NCBI RefSeq assembly: GCF_902859875.1
Contig: NZ_CADIKF010000008.1
Location: 98,415-162,414, forward strand
Direction of reading: 5' to 3'
Length of the DNA: 64,000 bases
Source of the DNA: Paraburkholderia solisilvae
Lineage (GTDB): Bacteria; Pseudomonadota; Gammaproteobacteria; Burkholderiales; Burkholderiaceae
Made by a program: the position numbers and the translations under genes. The notes below the pieces were generated by a model. The model saw only the letters and a program-made list of their open reading frames with translations, searched no databases and was not told the origin of the DNA. Positions 34,065-42,627 of the stretch are shown piece by piece (position 1 is the first letter of the stretch; each line of letters opens with the position of its first letter).

Positions 34065-35078
34065 TTACTTCATTTCCCCGCCGAACACGGTCTGCGTGAT
34101 GATCGGCAGTTGCTGGTCGAGATTGTCTTTCGACACGACCACGACCGGCACGACGATGCTCTTCGGCGGCTCCTTGCCCGCGAGATGATCGAGCATTGCG
34201 CCCGCCGCCTTCTGACCCATCAGATACGGCTGCTGCATGCCCGATGCGGTCAGCGTGCCATCCTTGATCATGTCGACAAACTGCGGAATACCATCGAACG
34301 CAACGAGCGCGATATCCCCCTGCTTATGCGCGACCTGAATCGCGCGCGCGGCGCCGAGCGTCGGAGCGTCCGTCTGCACGAACACGCCATGCATGTCGGG
34401 ATGCGCGGTCATCATGTCCTGCACGAAGCGAAAGGTCTCGTCCGCGGTATAGCGCTGCATCTGGTTCAACGCGACTTCGGGAATGCCCGCCTCCTTCATC
34501 GCACGGCGGAAGCCTTCCGTGCGCAGCTTGCCGTTCTGGCGCGCCAGCGAAATCGACGAAATGCCGTAACCGCCCTTGTCCCAACCCTTCTGCTTCATCA
34601 CCTCCGCGAGCTTCTTGCCGGTCTCATACGCACCTTTCTCGTTCTCCGAACTGATGAACGACACATAGTCGCCCGAGTTCGTGCCGATATCGGCGATGAC
34701 CACCGGCACCTTCGCGCGCGCGGCAATCTGCAGCACGCTGGGCGCGGTCGACGAATCGGTCGGTGAAATCACGATGCCGGCCACGCCCTGCGCGACCGCG
34801 TCCTGTGCGTTCTTCAGTTGCGTGGCCGCGTCGTTGTGCGAGTCGTAGATCGTCACCGTGCCGCCCTGCGCCTTGACGGTATCGGTCACGCCCTTGCCGA
34901 CGATGCGCCAGAACGGCAGGTCGAGACCCGGCGTCAGATACGCAAAGCGCTTGCCGGCCGCGCCCTGCTGCGCGTAGGCGCCGCTCGCGAACGACGCGCT
35001 CAACGCGGCGCCGAGCACCAGAGCGCCGAGCGTTTTCGCTGTGCGCGAGAGAAACGCCCGCTTGTGCATGGGGTTCAT
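34065..35078 (-). CDS. Sugar ABC transporter substrate-binding protein (RbsB-like)
   Basis: A 337-residue periplasmic binding protein of the ribose/galactose type (pentose-binding fold). It has a signal peptide (about 1-36) and the family pattern IVISPTDSSTAPSVLQIAARAKVPVVIADIG, followed by VAFDGIPQFVDMIKDG. It collects the substrate for the permease and ATPase genes upstream. A good ribosome-binding site (AAGGAG) precedes the ATG. It is the last gene of the lactonase-ATPase-permease-binding protein operon. The likely ligand is a pentose-like or branched sugar, inferred only from neighbours. Confidence 0.87.
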   Translation of the reverse strand: MNPMHKRAFLSRTAKTLGALVLGAALSASFASGAYAQQGAAGKRFAYLTPGLDLPFWRIVGKGVTDTVKAQGGTVTIYDSHNDAATQLKNAQDAVAQGVAGIVISPTDSSTAPSVLQIAARAKVPVVIADIGTNSGDYVSFISSENEKGAYETGKKLAEVMKQKGWDKGGYGISSISLARQNGKLRTEGFRRAMKEAGIPEVALNQMQRYTADETFRFVQDMMTAHPDMHGVFVQTDAPTLGAARAIQVAHKQGDIALVAFDGIPQFVDMIKDGTLTASGMQQPYLMGQKAAGAMLDHLAGKEPPKSIVVPVVVVSKDNLDQQLPIITQTVFGGEMK

Positions 35079-35121
35079 ACCGATGTCTCCTTTGATGAAT
35101 TGTTGGACTACGATACGTACG

Positions 35122-36177
35122 TCATTGACCGCGCCGGCTGATGCGCGTGGTCACGATGCGTTCGGCGAGCACGGCGATGATGATGATCGCGCCGATCGCA
35201 CTGCCCTGCCAGTAAGGTCCGACGTTGAGCAGGTTCAGACCGTTGCGGATCAGCCCCATGATCAGCACGCCAAAGAACGTGCCGATCATCGAACCGCGTC
35301 CGCCGAAGAGACTCGCGCCGCCGATCACCACGGCCGCGATCGAATCGAGTTCGAGCCCGTTGCCGGCAATCGGATCGATCGACAGCAGCCGCGAGGCGAG
35401 CATCACGGCGGCGAGCGCCGACAGCGCGCCGGACAGCACATACGCGAGCGTCGTGTAGTACGTCACCTTGAGGCCCGACGCGCGTGCGGCCTCGATGTTC
35501 GAACCGATCGCATAGATCGTGCGCCCGCCTTTCGTGAAGGTCAGGTAGTACCACGCGAGCGCGAATAGCAGCACGACGAACAGGAAGTTCGCGGGTATGC
35601 CGAACACGTCGGCCGAGCCGATATAAGAGAGCCCCTGCGGCAGCGACGAGATCGAATTGCCGTCGCTGATCACATAGGCAAGCGAGCGTGCGACCGACAT
35701 CATGCCGAGCGTGACGATAAACGGCGCGATACGCCCGAACGTGACGAGCACCCCGTTGACGAGCCCCATCAGGCCGCCGAACACGATCGCCGCGGCAATC
35801 GCGACAGGCACCGGCAAACCCGCCGAGGTCAGCGCGAGGCCGAGCACGATGCCGGCCACGCCCGTCAATGCGCCGACCGACAGATCGATGCCGGCCACGA
35901 GAATCACGAAGGTCTGCCCGATCGCCGCAATGCCGGTGACGACCGACTGATCCATCAGGTTGAACAGATTGCCGAGCGAGAAGAAGTGCGAGGAGATGGT
36001 CGACAGCGCGATCGACAACACGATCAGCACGATCAGCATGCGGATCTCGAGCTGGAACCGGTGCAGGAACCCCGCGTGACGGCGACGCGCGGCGGGCGCC
36101 GATGCGCCGCCGTTGGCGCCGCCGCCGCTGCGGTCGCTCTCCGTATTGCCTGCCGCCTTCACGTGGTCACTGCTCAT
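35122..36177 (-). CDS. Sugar ABC transporter permease (RbsC-like)
   Basis: A 351-residue inner-membrane protein of the BPD_transp_2 family, with about ten hydrophobic segments after a polar N-terminus of about 45 residues (Gly/Ser/Ala-rich). The family motif DLSVGALTGVAGI is present, as is GLVNGVLVTFGRIAPFIVTLGMM. A frame extends further upstream but lies in the ATPase gene. The ATG at 36177 overlaps the ATPase stop by four bases (ATGA). Confidence 0.9.
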   Translation of the reverse strand: MSSDHVKAAGNTESDRSGGGANGGASAPAARRRHAGFLHRFQLEIRMLIVLIVLSIALSTISSHFFSLGNLFNLMDQSVVTGIAAIGQTFVILVAGIDLSVGALTGVAGIVLGLALTSAGLPVPVAIAAAIVFGGLMGLVNGVLVTFGRIAPFIVTLGMMSVARSLAYVISDGNSISSLPQGLSYIGSADVFGIPANFLFVVLLFALAWYYLTFTKGGRTIYAIGSNIEAARASGLKVTYYTTLAYVLSGALSALAAVMLASRLLSIDPIAGNGLELDSIAAVVIGGASLFGGRGSMIGTFFGVLIMGLIRNGLNLLNVGPYWQGSAIGAIIIIAVLAERIVTTRISRRGQ

Positions 36178-38132
36178 ACCGCCGTCTCCTCGCCTTGTGC
36201 CGCGACGACAAGCTGCCCCACGCCGTGACGGGTCATGTTTTGGGTCATCTGGTTGCGCACCGTTTGCGGATCGAGCGCCGCCGTCGACGGCACGCTCACG
36301 CCGACATAACCGAACGAATGGCCGCTCTGGTTCAGCAGCCGGAACAGCACCGAGCGCAACGCGCCGTCTTCGATCACGGCGCCGGCCTGTTGCGCAGCCA
36401 GCGCGGCCGGAATGGCCGTTTCGCCGACCAGCGGAAAACGCTCCGCGGCGATGCCGACCGGCGCATTCGCATGCGGCACGACATCGAAACAGAACACGCG
36501 GCCGCGCTCGACCTGCAGCCAATAGCTGGTCGCACCGAACTGCGTGGACAGGTCGGCGAGCGCGTCATGCACGCCTTGCGCGGACGAGCGCGGCGCCGCA
36601 TAGGTCGCGAGAATTTCCGCATCGAGCAGATCGCTCGTTGCCTGCGCAACCGACACGCCGTCGCTGAGCACGACGACGCGGTCCGATAATCCGAGCACTT
36701 CGTCGAAATCCGACGATACGACCACGACGCCGATGCCGCGCGCCGCGATCTTGCGGATGATCTGATAGATCGTGTTGCGCGTGCCGATATCGACACCGCG
36801 CGTCGGTTCGTCGAGCAGCAGCACCGACGGGTTCAGCAGCAGCCAGCGGGCGAAAATCACTTTTTGCTGCTGACCGCCGCTCAGGCCGAGCATCGGCGCC
36901 GTCAGGATATGCTCCGGCATATCGAGCTCGGTCATCAGCCGGTCGATCTCGGCGAAGTGCCGGTCGTAGTTGCGATGGATGCGCGGGTCGCGGCCAAGAT
37001 GCGCGAGCAACAGGTTTTCGGTGACGGAGAAATCCGGCACGATGCCCTGCCGGCGGCGATCCTCGCCAATCAGGCCGATGCCGCGCGCAATCGCGTCGCG
37101 CGGCGACGCGGCAACAAACGGCGCGCCGTTCAGCCGCACCGTGCCGGCGTCACGCTTGCGCAAGCCGAAGATCGTTTCGATCGTCTCCGAGCGACCTGCG
37201 CCGACAAGACCCGCGAGCCCCAGAATCTCGCCGGCGTGCAGCGTGAACGACACGTCGCGCACCATCGAGCCCGACGCGAGACGGCTGACTTCGAGCAACG
37301 GCGCATCGGCCACCCGCGCCTGCGCGGGCGGGGCGCTGCCGCGCTCATACAGATTCTCGATCGTGCGGCCGACCATCAGCTGGATCAGCGCCGCGGGCGT
37401 CAGTTCGCGCGTCGCGAGATCGGCGGCGACGGTGCGGCCGTCGCGCATCACGGTCACGCAATCGGTAATCTCGAAGATCTCTTCGAGCCGGTGCGACACG
37501 AACGCAAGCGCCTTGCCGCGCGCGCGCAGCAAACGCATCACCTCGAACAGGCTCGCCACTTCGGTCGGCGAAAACGACGCAGTCGGCTCGTCGAAGATGA
37601 TGAGGTCCGAGTCCTGCTGCAACGCGCGGCCGATTTCGATGATCTGCCGCTGCGCCATCGAGAGGTCTCCGGCGCGCTTATGCAGCGGCAGGTGCTCGGC
37701 CTGGTGCAGTTCTTCGAGCACTGCTTCCGCCTTGCGCCTGAGCGCTTTCCAGTCCAGCCGCTCGCGCCGGCCGAAGTGGGTCAGACACAGGTTCTCCATC
37801 ACGGAGAGATCCGGCGCGATGCTGGTCTCCTGCAGCACGAGTGAAATACCCGCGCGCATCGCATCGCGCGGCATCGTGAAATCGACATCCTGCCCTTTGT
37901 AGCGCAGCACTCCTTCCGAGCGGCGCAAATGACCGCTGACGATCCGCGACAACGTCGACTTGCCCGCTCCGTTGACGCCGACGAGCGCGTGCACCTCGCC
38001 GGCGCGCAGCGTGAGCGAGCCGTCCTTCAGCGCGCGCACCGGGCCGAACAGTTTGGTCACGTGTTCCGCGCGCAGAATCTCGTGAGGCGCCGCGCCGGCC
38101 GGTACGCCGGCTGCTGCGGTTTCGGTGTTCAT
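36174..38132 (-). CDS. Sugar ABC transporter ATPase with two ABC domains and an extra C-terminal domain
   Basis: A 652-residue protein; RbsA-type ATPases are usually about 500. Domain 1 (about 18-260) has Walker A GVNGAGKST (52-60), the RbsA-like weak signature LSMAQRQ and DEPTASFSP. Domain 2 (about 275-515) has a degenerate Walker A GLVGAGRSE, the signature LSGGQQQKV and DEPTRGVD. The last 137 residues (about 516-652) are an added domain with a GAF-like look: an alpha-helical start (VHDALADLSTQFGATSYWLQ), short beta strands and a VVIDDG/AVIEDG-type motif. This tail may sense a ligand or regulate the ATPase; that is inference. The gene overlaps both neighbours by four bases. Confidence 0.87.
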   Translation of the reverse strand: MNTETAAAGVPAGAAPHEILRAEHVTKLFGPVRALKDGSLTLRAGEVHALVGVNGAGKSTLSRIVSGHLRRSEGVLRYKGQDVDFTMPRDAMRAGISLVLQETSIAPDLSVMENLCLTHFGRRERLDWKALRRKAEAVLEELHQAEHLPLHKRAGDLSMAQRQIIEIGRALQQDSDLIIFDEPTASFSPTEVASLFEVMRLLRARGKALAFVSHRLEEIFEITDCVTVMRDGRTVAADLATRELTPAALIQLMVGRTIENLYERGSAPPAQARVADAPLLEVSRLASGSMVRDVSFTLHAGEILGLAGLVGAGRSETIETIFGLRKRDAGTVRLNGAPFVAASPRDAIARGIGLIGEDRRRQGIVPDFSVTENLLLAHLGRDPRIHRNYDRHFAEIDRLMTELDMPEHILTAPMLGLSGGQQQKVIFARWLLLNPSVLLLDEPTRGVDIGTRNTIYQIIRKIAARGIGVVVVSSDFDEVLGLSDRVVVLSDGVSVAQATSDLLDAEILATYAAPRSSAQGVHDALADLSTQFGATSYWLQVERGRVFCFDVVPHANAPVGIAAERFPLVGETAIPAALAAQQAGAVIEDGALRSVLFRLLNQSGHSFGYVGVSVPSTAALDPQTVRNQMTQNMTRHGVGQLVVAAQGEETAV

Positions 38133-40093
38133 CGTGAAGGCGCTGATGCGTTCAGGCGAATCACAGCCGTTTCATACGGGCCGAGGGACAGCACGCCGGA
38201 CGGCAAGGGCGCCGGCGCCGGCGCATGCGTGAAGTCGGCGCCAGGCAGCCAGCGCGCGAGGCTCGCATGCGCGCCGTCCGTCGCGCCGAAGTCCAGTTCG
38301 ATGCGATTCTGTTGCGCGGAAAGATTGGCAACCCATAACGTCGTCGACGCCGGCTGCTTTGCCGCGAAAGCGGCGAACGGCACGCGGCCCCGCTCGATCG
38401 TCAGGTGCGCCGTTTGCGCGTCCCGCGCGGCCGCAAGCGAAGCGAGCAATTGATACAGCGGCGTCGGCGTCGGCTTCGTCTCGTCGAAGAGTCCGCGCGG
38501 GCCGGTGAGTTCGGCAAGCGCGATATGCGTGGCGCCGCCCGCGGCAAACGCCGCGAAATAGCCGAGATTCCACGCGGCGCCGTATAGCGCGCGCTGGCGA
38601 GGGTCGTTATCGGTCAGGCAGATCCGCCTGGCGCGGCGACCCGGCTCGTTCGGGAGCGTCGCCGCGCCGTATGGATTGTCGCGCGAGGCTATCGTGCTCG
38701 GCCCGACCCGGTACGGTGTGGCGCCCGCCAGCGCGGTGACGCTGCCCGCGATAAACGGCAGCGTCGCGAGTGTTTCCATCACGGAACGGTCGTCGGCCGC
38801 GTGCACGATCGGACAGGTTGTGAATGTCGCGTAGTCGAGCTTGGCAAACGGCGGCCGCTTGCGGTTCAACTCGGTGAAGTACGCGAATGTGCCGCCGCCC
38901 AAAGGGGTATCCGGAAATGCCGCGCGGGCGGCAGCGTAGACGTCGTCGAACGATGGACAGGGCGGCCACGGGCTGCCCGGCAGCACAGCTTTCAGGTCCG
39001 GCGCGGGCGACACCTGCAGCGCGAGCGGCGCGCTGTGCCCGCGCACCGCGGCGGCGACGCGGCGCATTTCATCCGCCGGATCGCCGTCGCCGGTCAGCAC
39101 GACTTCAAGTACGTAGGGCACGCGCGCCGTATCGCTCAATTGCGCAAAGCGCTGCAGCGCGGAGTTCGGGTCGTCGTGCCGCAGGTCCAGGTGCGCGACG
39201 AAATAAGCGGGATTCAATGCATGCAGCGAGCCGGCGCGCGGCAACGCGGTATCGAGATTTTCCGCGCGTACGCCGATACCGAGTTGCGGCACCGTGCGCG
39301 CAGCATCGGCATCGCCATCGATGCGAATGCGCGCGGGCGCGGACGCCGACGCATCATCGGGCGCCATGGCATCGGCGGCAGCCGTCTGCACCGCGTGGAC
39401 CGTCACCTTGACCGACTGCGCAAACGCCGAACCGCGAGCGAGCGTATAGGGCCATGGCAACGCAAGCGGCCGCACATACGTCTTGAACGACGCGTCCGAC
39501 CAGTTGCGCTGATCTTCCATCTCGAACGTATCGCCTTCCATCCGCACCTCGACGCTCAACGCGTCGCTATGCTGCGTCGTCAGCGCGCGGATATCGCGAA
39601 ACGGCTGAAACGGATCGATCTGTTCCGGAAAACGCATCGCATTGCGCTGTCCGTCAACCGTTTCCACGACGACCGGTTTACCGGACACCTCGAGCGGGTG
39701 GAGCACGACAAAGCCCGTTCGATTGGTCAGCATGTCGCCGGCGAGCGTGGCGTGCGCGTTGAATTCGAGCTGGCCGTCCGCATGGCCGACGATCGACGCG
39801 GCCAGTTGCAATTCCTTGCCGCTCGGCCCGCATGTGCCGCGAAACAGCACTTCGAACGCGTCGGCCCGCTGCTCGATCTGCACATCGTCGAGCTTCAGCG
39901 GGTGCGTTCCCCAGTTCTCGTCGCGCGCGAGGAACGCAATCGCGCGGATCACCTCCTCGCCCTCGTAGCAAAGATAACGCAGGCCGCCGCCGTCGAATTC
40001 GACGCACAGCGGCCCGGCTTCCAGACGTACCGGCTCGGCTTCGCTTTGCGTCGTACCCGTGAGTGCAACTGCCCGTGCTTCGACTGTCTGCAT
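38129..40093 (-). CDS. Large sugar-acid lactonase-like protein (resembles D-apionate lactonase)
   Basis: A 654-residue cytoplasmic protein. It starts with a beta-rich domain that contains FEMEDQRNWSDASFKTY (about 190-207), which I associate with the D-apionate lactonase (ApnL) family, where lactones of the branched acid apionate are opened. A middle TIM-barrel-like part and a C-terminal beta domain follow. There is no signal peptide. It is the first gene of an operon with a sugar ABC importer (overlap of four bases with the ATPase gene). The family match is from memory of the motif and not from a search; a glycosidase-like enzyme is the alternative. It is read from the first ATG, and no clear Shine-Dalgarno site was checked beyond it. 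Confidence 0.55.
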   Translation of the reverse strand: MQTVEARAVALTGTTQSEAEPVRLEAGPLCVEFDGGGLRYLCYEGEEVIRAIAFLARDENWGTHPLKLDDVQIEQRADAFEVLFRGTCGPSGKELQLAASIVGHADGQLEFNAHATLAGDMLTNRTGFVVLHPLEVSGKPVVVETVDGQRNAMRFPEQIDPFQPFRDIRALTTQHSDALSVEVRMEGDTFEMEDQRNWSDASFKTYVRPLALPWPYTLARGSAFAQSVKVTVHAVQTAAADAMAPDDASASAPARIRIDGDADAARTVPQLGIGVRAENLDTALPRAGSLHALNPAYFVAHLDLRHDDPNSALQRFAQLSDTARVPYVLEVVLTGDGDPADEMRRVAAAVRGHSAPLALQVSPAPDLKAVLPGSPWPPCPSFDDVYAAARAAFPDTPLGGGTFAYFTELNRKRPPFAKLDYATFTTCPIVHAADDRSVMETLATLPFIAGSVTALAGATPYRVGPSTIASRDNPYGAATLPNEPGRRARRICLTDNDPRQRALYGAAWNLGYFAAFAAGGATHIALAELTGPRGLFDETKPTPTPLYQLLASLAAARDAQTAHLTIERGRVPFAAFAAKQPASTTLWVANLSAQQNRIELDFGATDGAHASLARWLPGADFTHAPAPAPLPSGVLSLGPYETAVIRLNASAPSR

Positions 40094-40117
40094 TGCGGCC
40101 TCCTCGGCGCCGGACGT

Positions 40118-41428
40118 CTAGCGATTGACCACCTTGGCCGGCACGATGAACGTCAACAGTGTGCCGACGAAGAGCGCCCCTGCCATCGCGTACAAACCCA
40201 GGTTCGCGCTATGCGTGGTGTCCTTGATAAATCCGATCAGATACGGGCTCACGAAGCCCGCCAGATTGCCGCACGAATTGATCAGCGCAATGCCCGCGGC
40301 CGCCGCCGAACCGCCGAGAAACGCGGTCGGCAGGCTCCAGAACATCGGCAGCGTGGAGAGACCGCCCATTGCCGCGAGCGTGAGGCCGATCATCGCGAGT
40401 ACCGGCTGCGAGCCGAACGCCGCCGACATGATCAAACCGATGCCGCCGAGCACCGCGGTGAATGCGAGGTGCCAGCGCCGCTCGCGGCGCCGGTCGGCGC
40501 TGCGCGACACGAGCATCATCGTCACCGCGGCCGCGCCGTAGGGAATGGCCGTCAGCAGGCCGATTTGCAACGGGTCTTTCACGCCGGTCGATGAAATCAG
40601 CGTGGGCAGCCAGAAGCCGACCGTATAGAAGCCGCAGATCAGGCAGAAATAAATAGCGGTGAGCAGCCACACACGGCCGTTCGCGAACACCTCGAGCACC
40701 GAGTGCTGCGCTTTGTGCGCGGAATCTTCGCGAATGTTCATGTCGAGCAGCGTGCGCTCTTCGGCCGTGAGCCACTTCGCTTTCATGATGCCGTCGGTCA
40801 GCACGAAGATCGCCGCGATGCCGGCCACGATGGACGGCAGCCCTTCGACAAAGAACAGCCACTGCCAGCCCGCAAGGTTCATCACGCCGGTCAGCGCGTG
40901 CAGCAGATAGCCGGACAGCGGCCCGCCGATCAGGCCGGACAGCGGCACGGCCGCGGCAAATGCCGCGAACATCTTGCCGCGCCGATGCGACGGGTACCAG
41001 TACGACAGGTAGAGAATCACGCCCGGATAGAAACCCGCTTCCGCGAGGCCGAGCAGGAAGCGCATCACATAGAACGCGGTCGGCGTGGTGACGAACGCCA
41101 TGCCCGACGAAATCACACCCCACGTGATCATGATGCGCGCCATCCACAGACGCGCGCCGACCCGATGCAGGATGATGTTGCTCGGAATTTCGACGAGAAA
41201 GTACGCGATAAAGAAGATGCCGGCGCCGAGGCCGTAGACCGTGTCCGAGAAATGCAGATCGGACGACATTTGCAGCTTCGCAAAACCGACGTTCACGCGA
41301 TCCAGGTAGGCCACCAGGTAGCAGAACATCAGGAACGGCACGATGCGCCACGTGACTTTTGCGTACGTGCGCGCTTCGAACGTCTGCGCGTTGACGTGTG
41401 AAACGACTTCTACCGATTCGGTTTGCAC
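40118..41428 (-). CDS. MFS transporter, anion:cation symporter family
   Basis: A 436-residue transporter with 12 predicted helices. The N-terminal motif FCYLVAYLDRVNVGFAKLQM is typical of tartrate/hydroxy-acid/phthalate symporters, as are ADRRRERRWH in the central loop and LINSCGNLAGFVSPYLIGFIKD near the end. It probably imports a sugar acid used by the genes beside it. GTG at 41428 was chosen as start because AGGAGA lies seven bases upstream; the ATG at 41452 would add eight residues without a good site. It is divergent from the FadR-type regulator and 24 bp after the lactonase-like gene's start on the same strand. Confidence 0.87.
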   Translation of the reverse strand: MQTESVEVVSHVNAQTFEARTYAKVTWRIVPFLMFCYLVAYLDRVNVGFAKLQMSSDLHFSDTVYGLGAGIFFIAYFLVEIPSNIILHRVGARLWMARIMITWGVISSGMAFVTTPTAFYVMRFLLGLAEAGFYPGVILYLSYWYPSHRRGKMFAAFAAAVPLSGLIGGPLSGYLLHALTGVMNLAGWQWLFFVEGLPSIVAGIAAIFVLTDGIMKAKWLTAEERTLLDMNIREDSAHKAQHSVLEVFANGRVWLLTAIYFCLICGFYTVGFWLPTLISSTGVKDPLQIGLLTAIPYGAAAVTMMLVSRSADRRRERRWHLAFTAVLGGIGLIMSAAFGSQPVLAMIGLTLAAMGGLSTLPMFWSLPTAFLGGSAAAAGIALINSCGNLAGFVSPYLIGFIKDTTHSANLGLYAMAGALFVGTLLTFIVPAKVVNR

Positions 41429-41481
41429 CGGTTTGTCTCCTGTCCGGGCCATGCGAGAGGCCGCTCTGTTATGTGACCAAC

Positions 41482-41500
41482 TTGTATGATAACCATACGT
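41482..41500. promoter_or_regulatory. Operator-like inverted repeat between MFS and FadR-type genes
   Basis: The sequence TTGTATGATAACCATACGT contains GTATG (41484-41488) and CATAC (41494-41498) as inverted arms five bases apart. It lies 54 bp upstream of the MFS start and about 105 bp before the regulator. The site is typical in shape for GntR-type sugar-acid regulators. The left half (TTGTATGAT) recurs before denD. Confidence 0.55.
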
Positions 41501-41604
41501 GTTACATATGCGTTTCCGATCATAGGTAGAAAGTGGTACCGTGTCAACGCATCGTCTATAACGACCTGTAACGACACCCAACGCCTCGCGTCCTCGATAA
41601 CGAT

Positions 41605-42462
41605 ATGGCCACCTCCACCACCACGCCCCGTTCTTCCTCGACGTTCGACGCGCCCGTCATCACCCATGTCGGCACACTCGCCGATCGCGTCACGGCGGTG
41701 CTGCTCGAAAAGATCAAAGGCGGCGAATTCCCGACCGGCACGCGCTTGCCGACCGAGCAGGTCATCTCGGAGCGCTTCGGCGTGAGCCGCACCGTCGTGC
41801 GCGAAGCCATCTCGCGGCTGAAGTCCGACGGTCTCGTCGAAGTGCGCCAGGGCAGCGGCACCGTGGTGCGCGAGGCGAACCGCACCACCGCATTCCGGCT
41901 CGATATCGATCCGAAAAGTTCGGTCGACGCGGTGCTGCGGGTGACCGAGCTGCGCCGCGGCGTCGAAGCGGAAGCGGCCGCGCTCGCCGCGCAGCGCCGC
42001 ACGCGCACACAGCTTGCCGAAATCAGACGCGCCCTCGCCGCAATCGATGCGGCCGCGAAACAAAACCGCGACGGCGTCGACGAAGACCTCGCGTTCCATA
42101 TGGCCATTTCGCGCGCGACCGGCAATCCGCTTTACCCGTCGCTGCTCGAATTCATCAGTCAGTTCATCCTTGCGGCGATTCGCGTCACGCGCACCAATGA
42201 AGCGCGCCGCGACGATTTTTCGACGCAGGTGCGCAACGAGCACCGCGCGCTGTTCGACGCGATTTCCGCGCAAGATCCGGACGCCGCGCGCCAGGCGGCG
42301 ATTACCCACATCGATAACGCGGGGGCGCGCATTCAGGAGGCCGATTCGTCGTTCTGGGAAGACGTCGGCCGCGCCGCCGCGCGGCCGCTGATCAACGAAG
42401 AAAAGAAAGCGGCTAAACGTGGTTCGGGTGGTTCGGGTGGCTCGGGTGGTTCGCGCAGCTGA
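41605..42462 (+). CDS. FadR/GntR-family regulator with FCD domain
   Basis: A 285-residue regulator. The winged helix is visible (TRLPTEQVISERFGVSRTVVREAISRLKSDGLVEVRQGSGTVV). The FCD sensor covers about residues 100-240. A Lys-rich then Gly/Ser tail closes the protein (KRGSGGSGGSGGSRS), encoded by a tandem 9-bp repeat. It is divergent from the MFS gene and just upstream of denD. It probably represses both when no sugar acid is present. No strong ribosome-binding site is seen before the ATG. Confidence 0.88.
   Translation: MATSTTTPRSSSTFDAPVITHVGTLADRVTAVLLEKIKGGEFPTGTRLPTEQVISERFGVSRTVVREAISRLKSDGLVEVRQGSGTVVREANRTTAFRLDIDPKSSVDAVLRVTELRRGVEAEAAALAAQRRTRTQLAEIRRALAAIDAAAKQNRDGVDEDLAFHMAISRATGNPLYPSLLEFISQFILAAIRVTRTNEARRDDFSTQVRNEHRALFDAISAQDPDAARQAAITHIDNAGARIQEADSSFWEDVGRAAARPLINEEKKAAKRGSGGSGGSGGSRS
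42421..42456 (+). repeat. Tandem 9-bp repeat in the regulator's C-terminus
   Basis: Four units of GGTTCGGGT-like sequence (the third reads GGCTCGGGT, the fourth diverges) encode the repeated Gly-Ser-Gly end of the FadR-type protein. Repeat units in frame can change in number without breaking the gene. Confidence 0.7.
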
Positions 42463-42556
42463 AAACCGCGCGCCAACGCACCGCTTGGCAAGACACCCGA
42501 TATGCCGCGCAGTTCGCCACGCCAGTTTGCCACGCCCGCCGACCTAAGATAACATC

Positions 42557-42565
42557 ATCATACAA
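42557..42565. promoter_or_regulatory. Operator half-site before denD
   Basis: ATCATACAA is the exact reverse complement of TTGTATGAT found in the MFS-side operator. It is 62 bp before the denD start. No clear second half is visible next to it, so it may be a weak or partial site. Confidence 0.4.
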
Positions 42566-42627
42566 CTTTGGCGGCGACTGCTCGCCGTGCGCAATATCGC
42601 GCATCCTGTGTGGAGATGGAGACACCT

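Noticed and set aside
38801..40594. Long open frame antisense to the lactonase-like gene (597 codons)
   Set aside because: The reading is Arg-rich and lacks any ribosome-binding site or motif; the minus-strand gene has a coherent fold.
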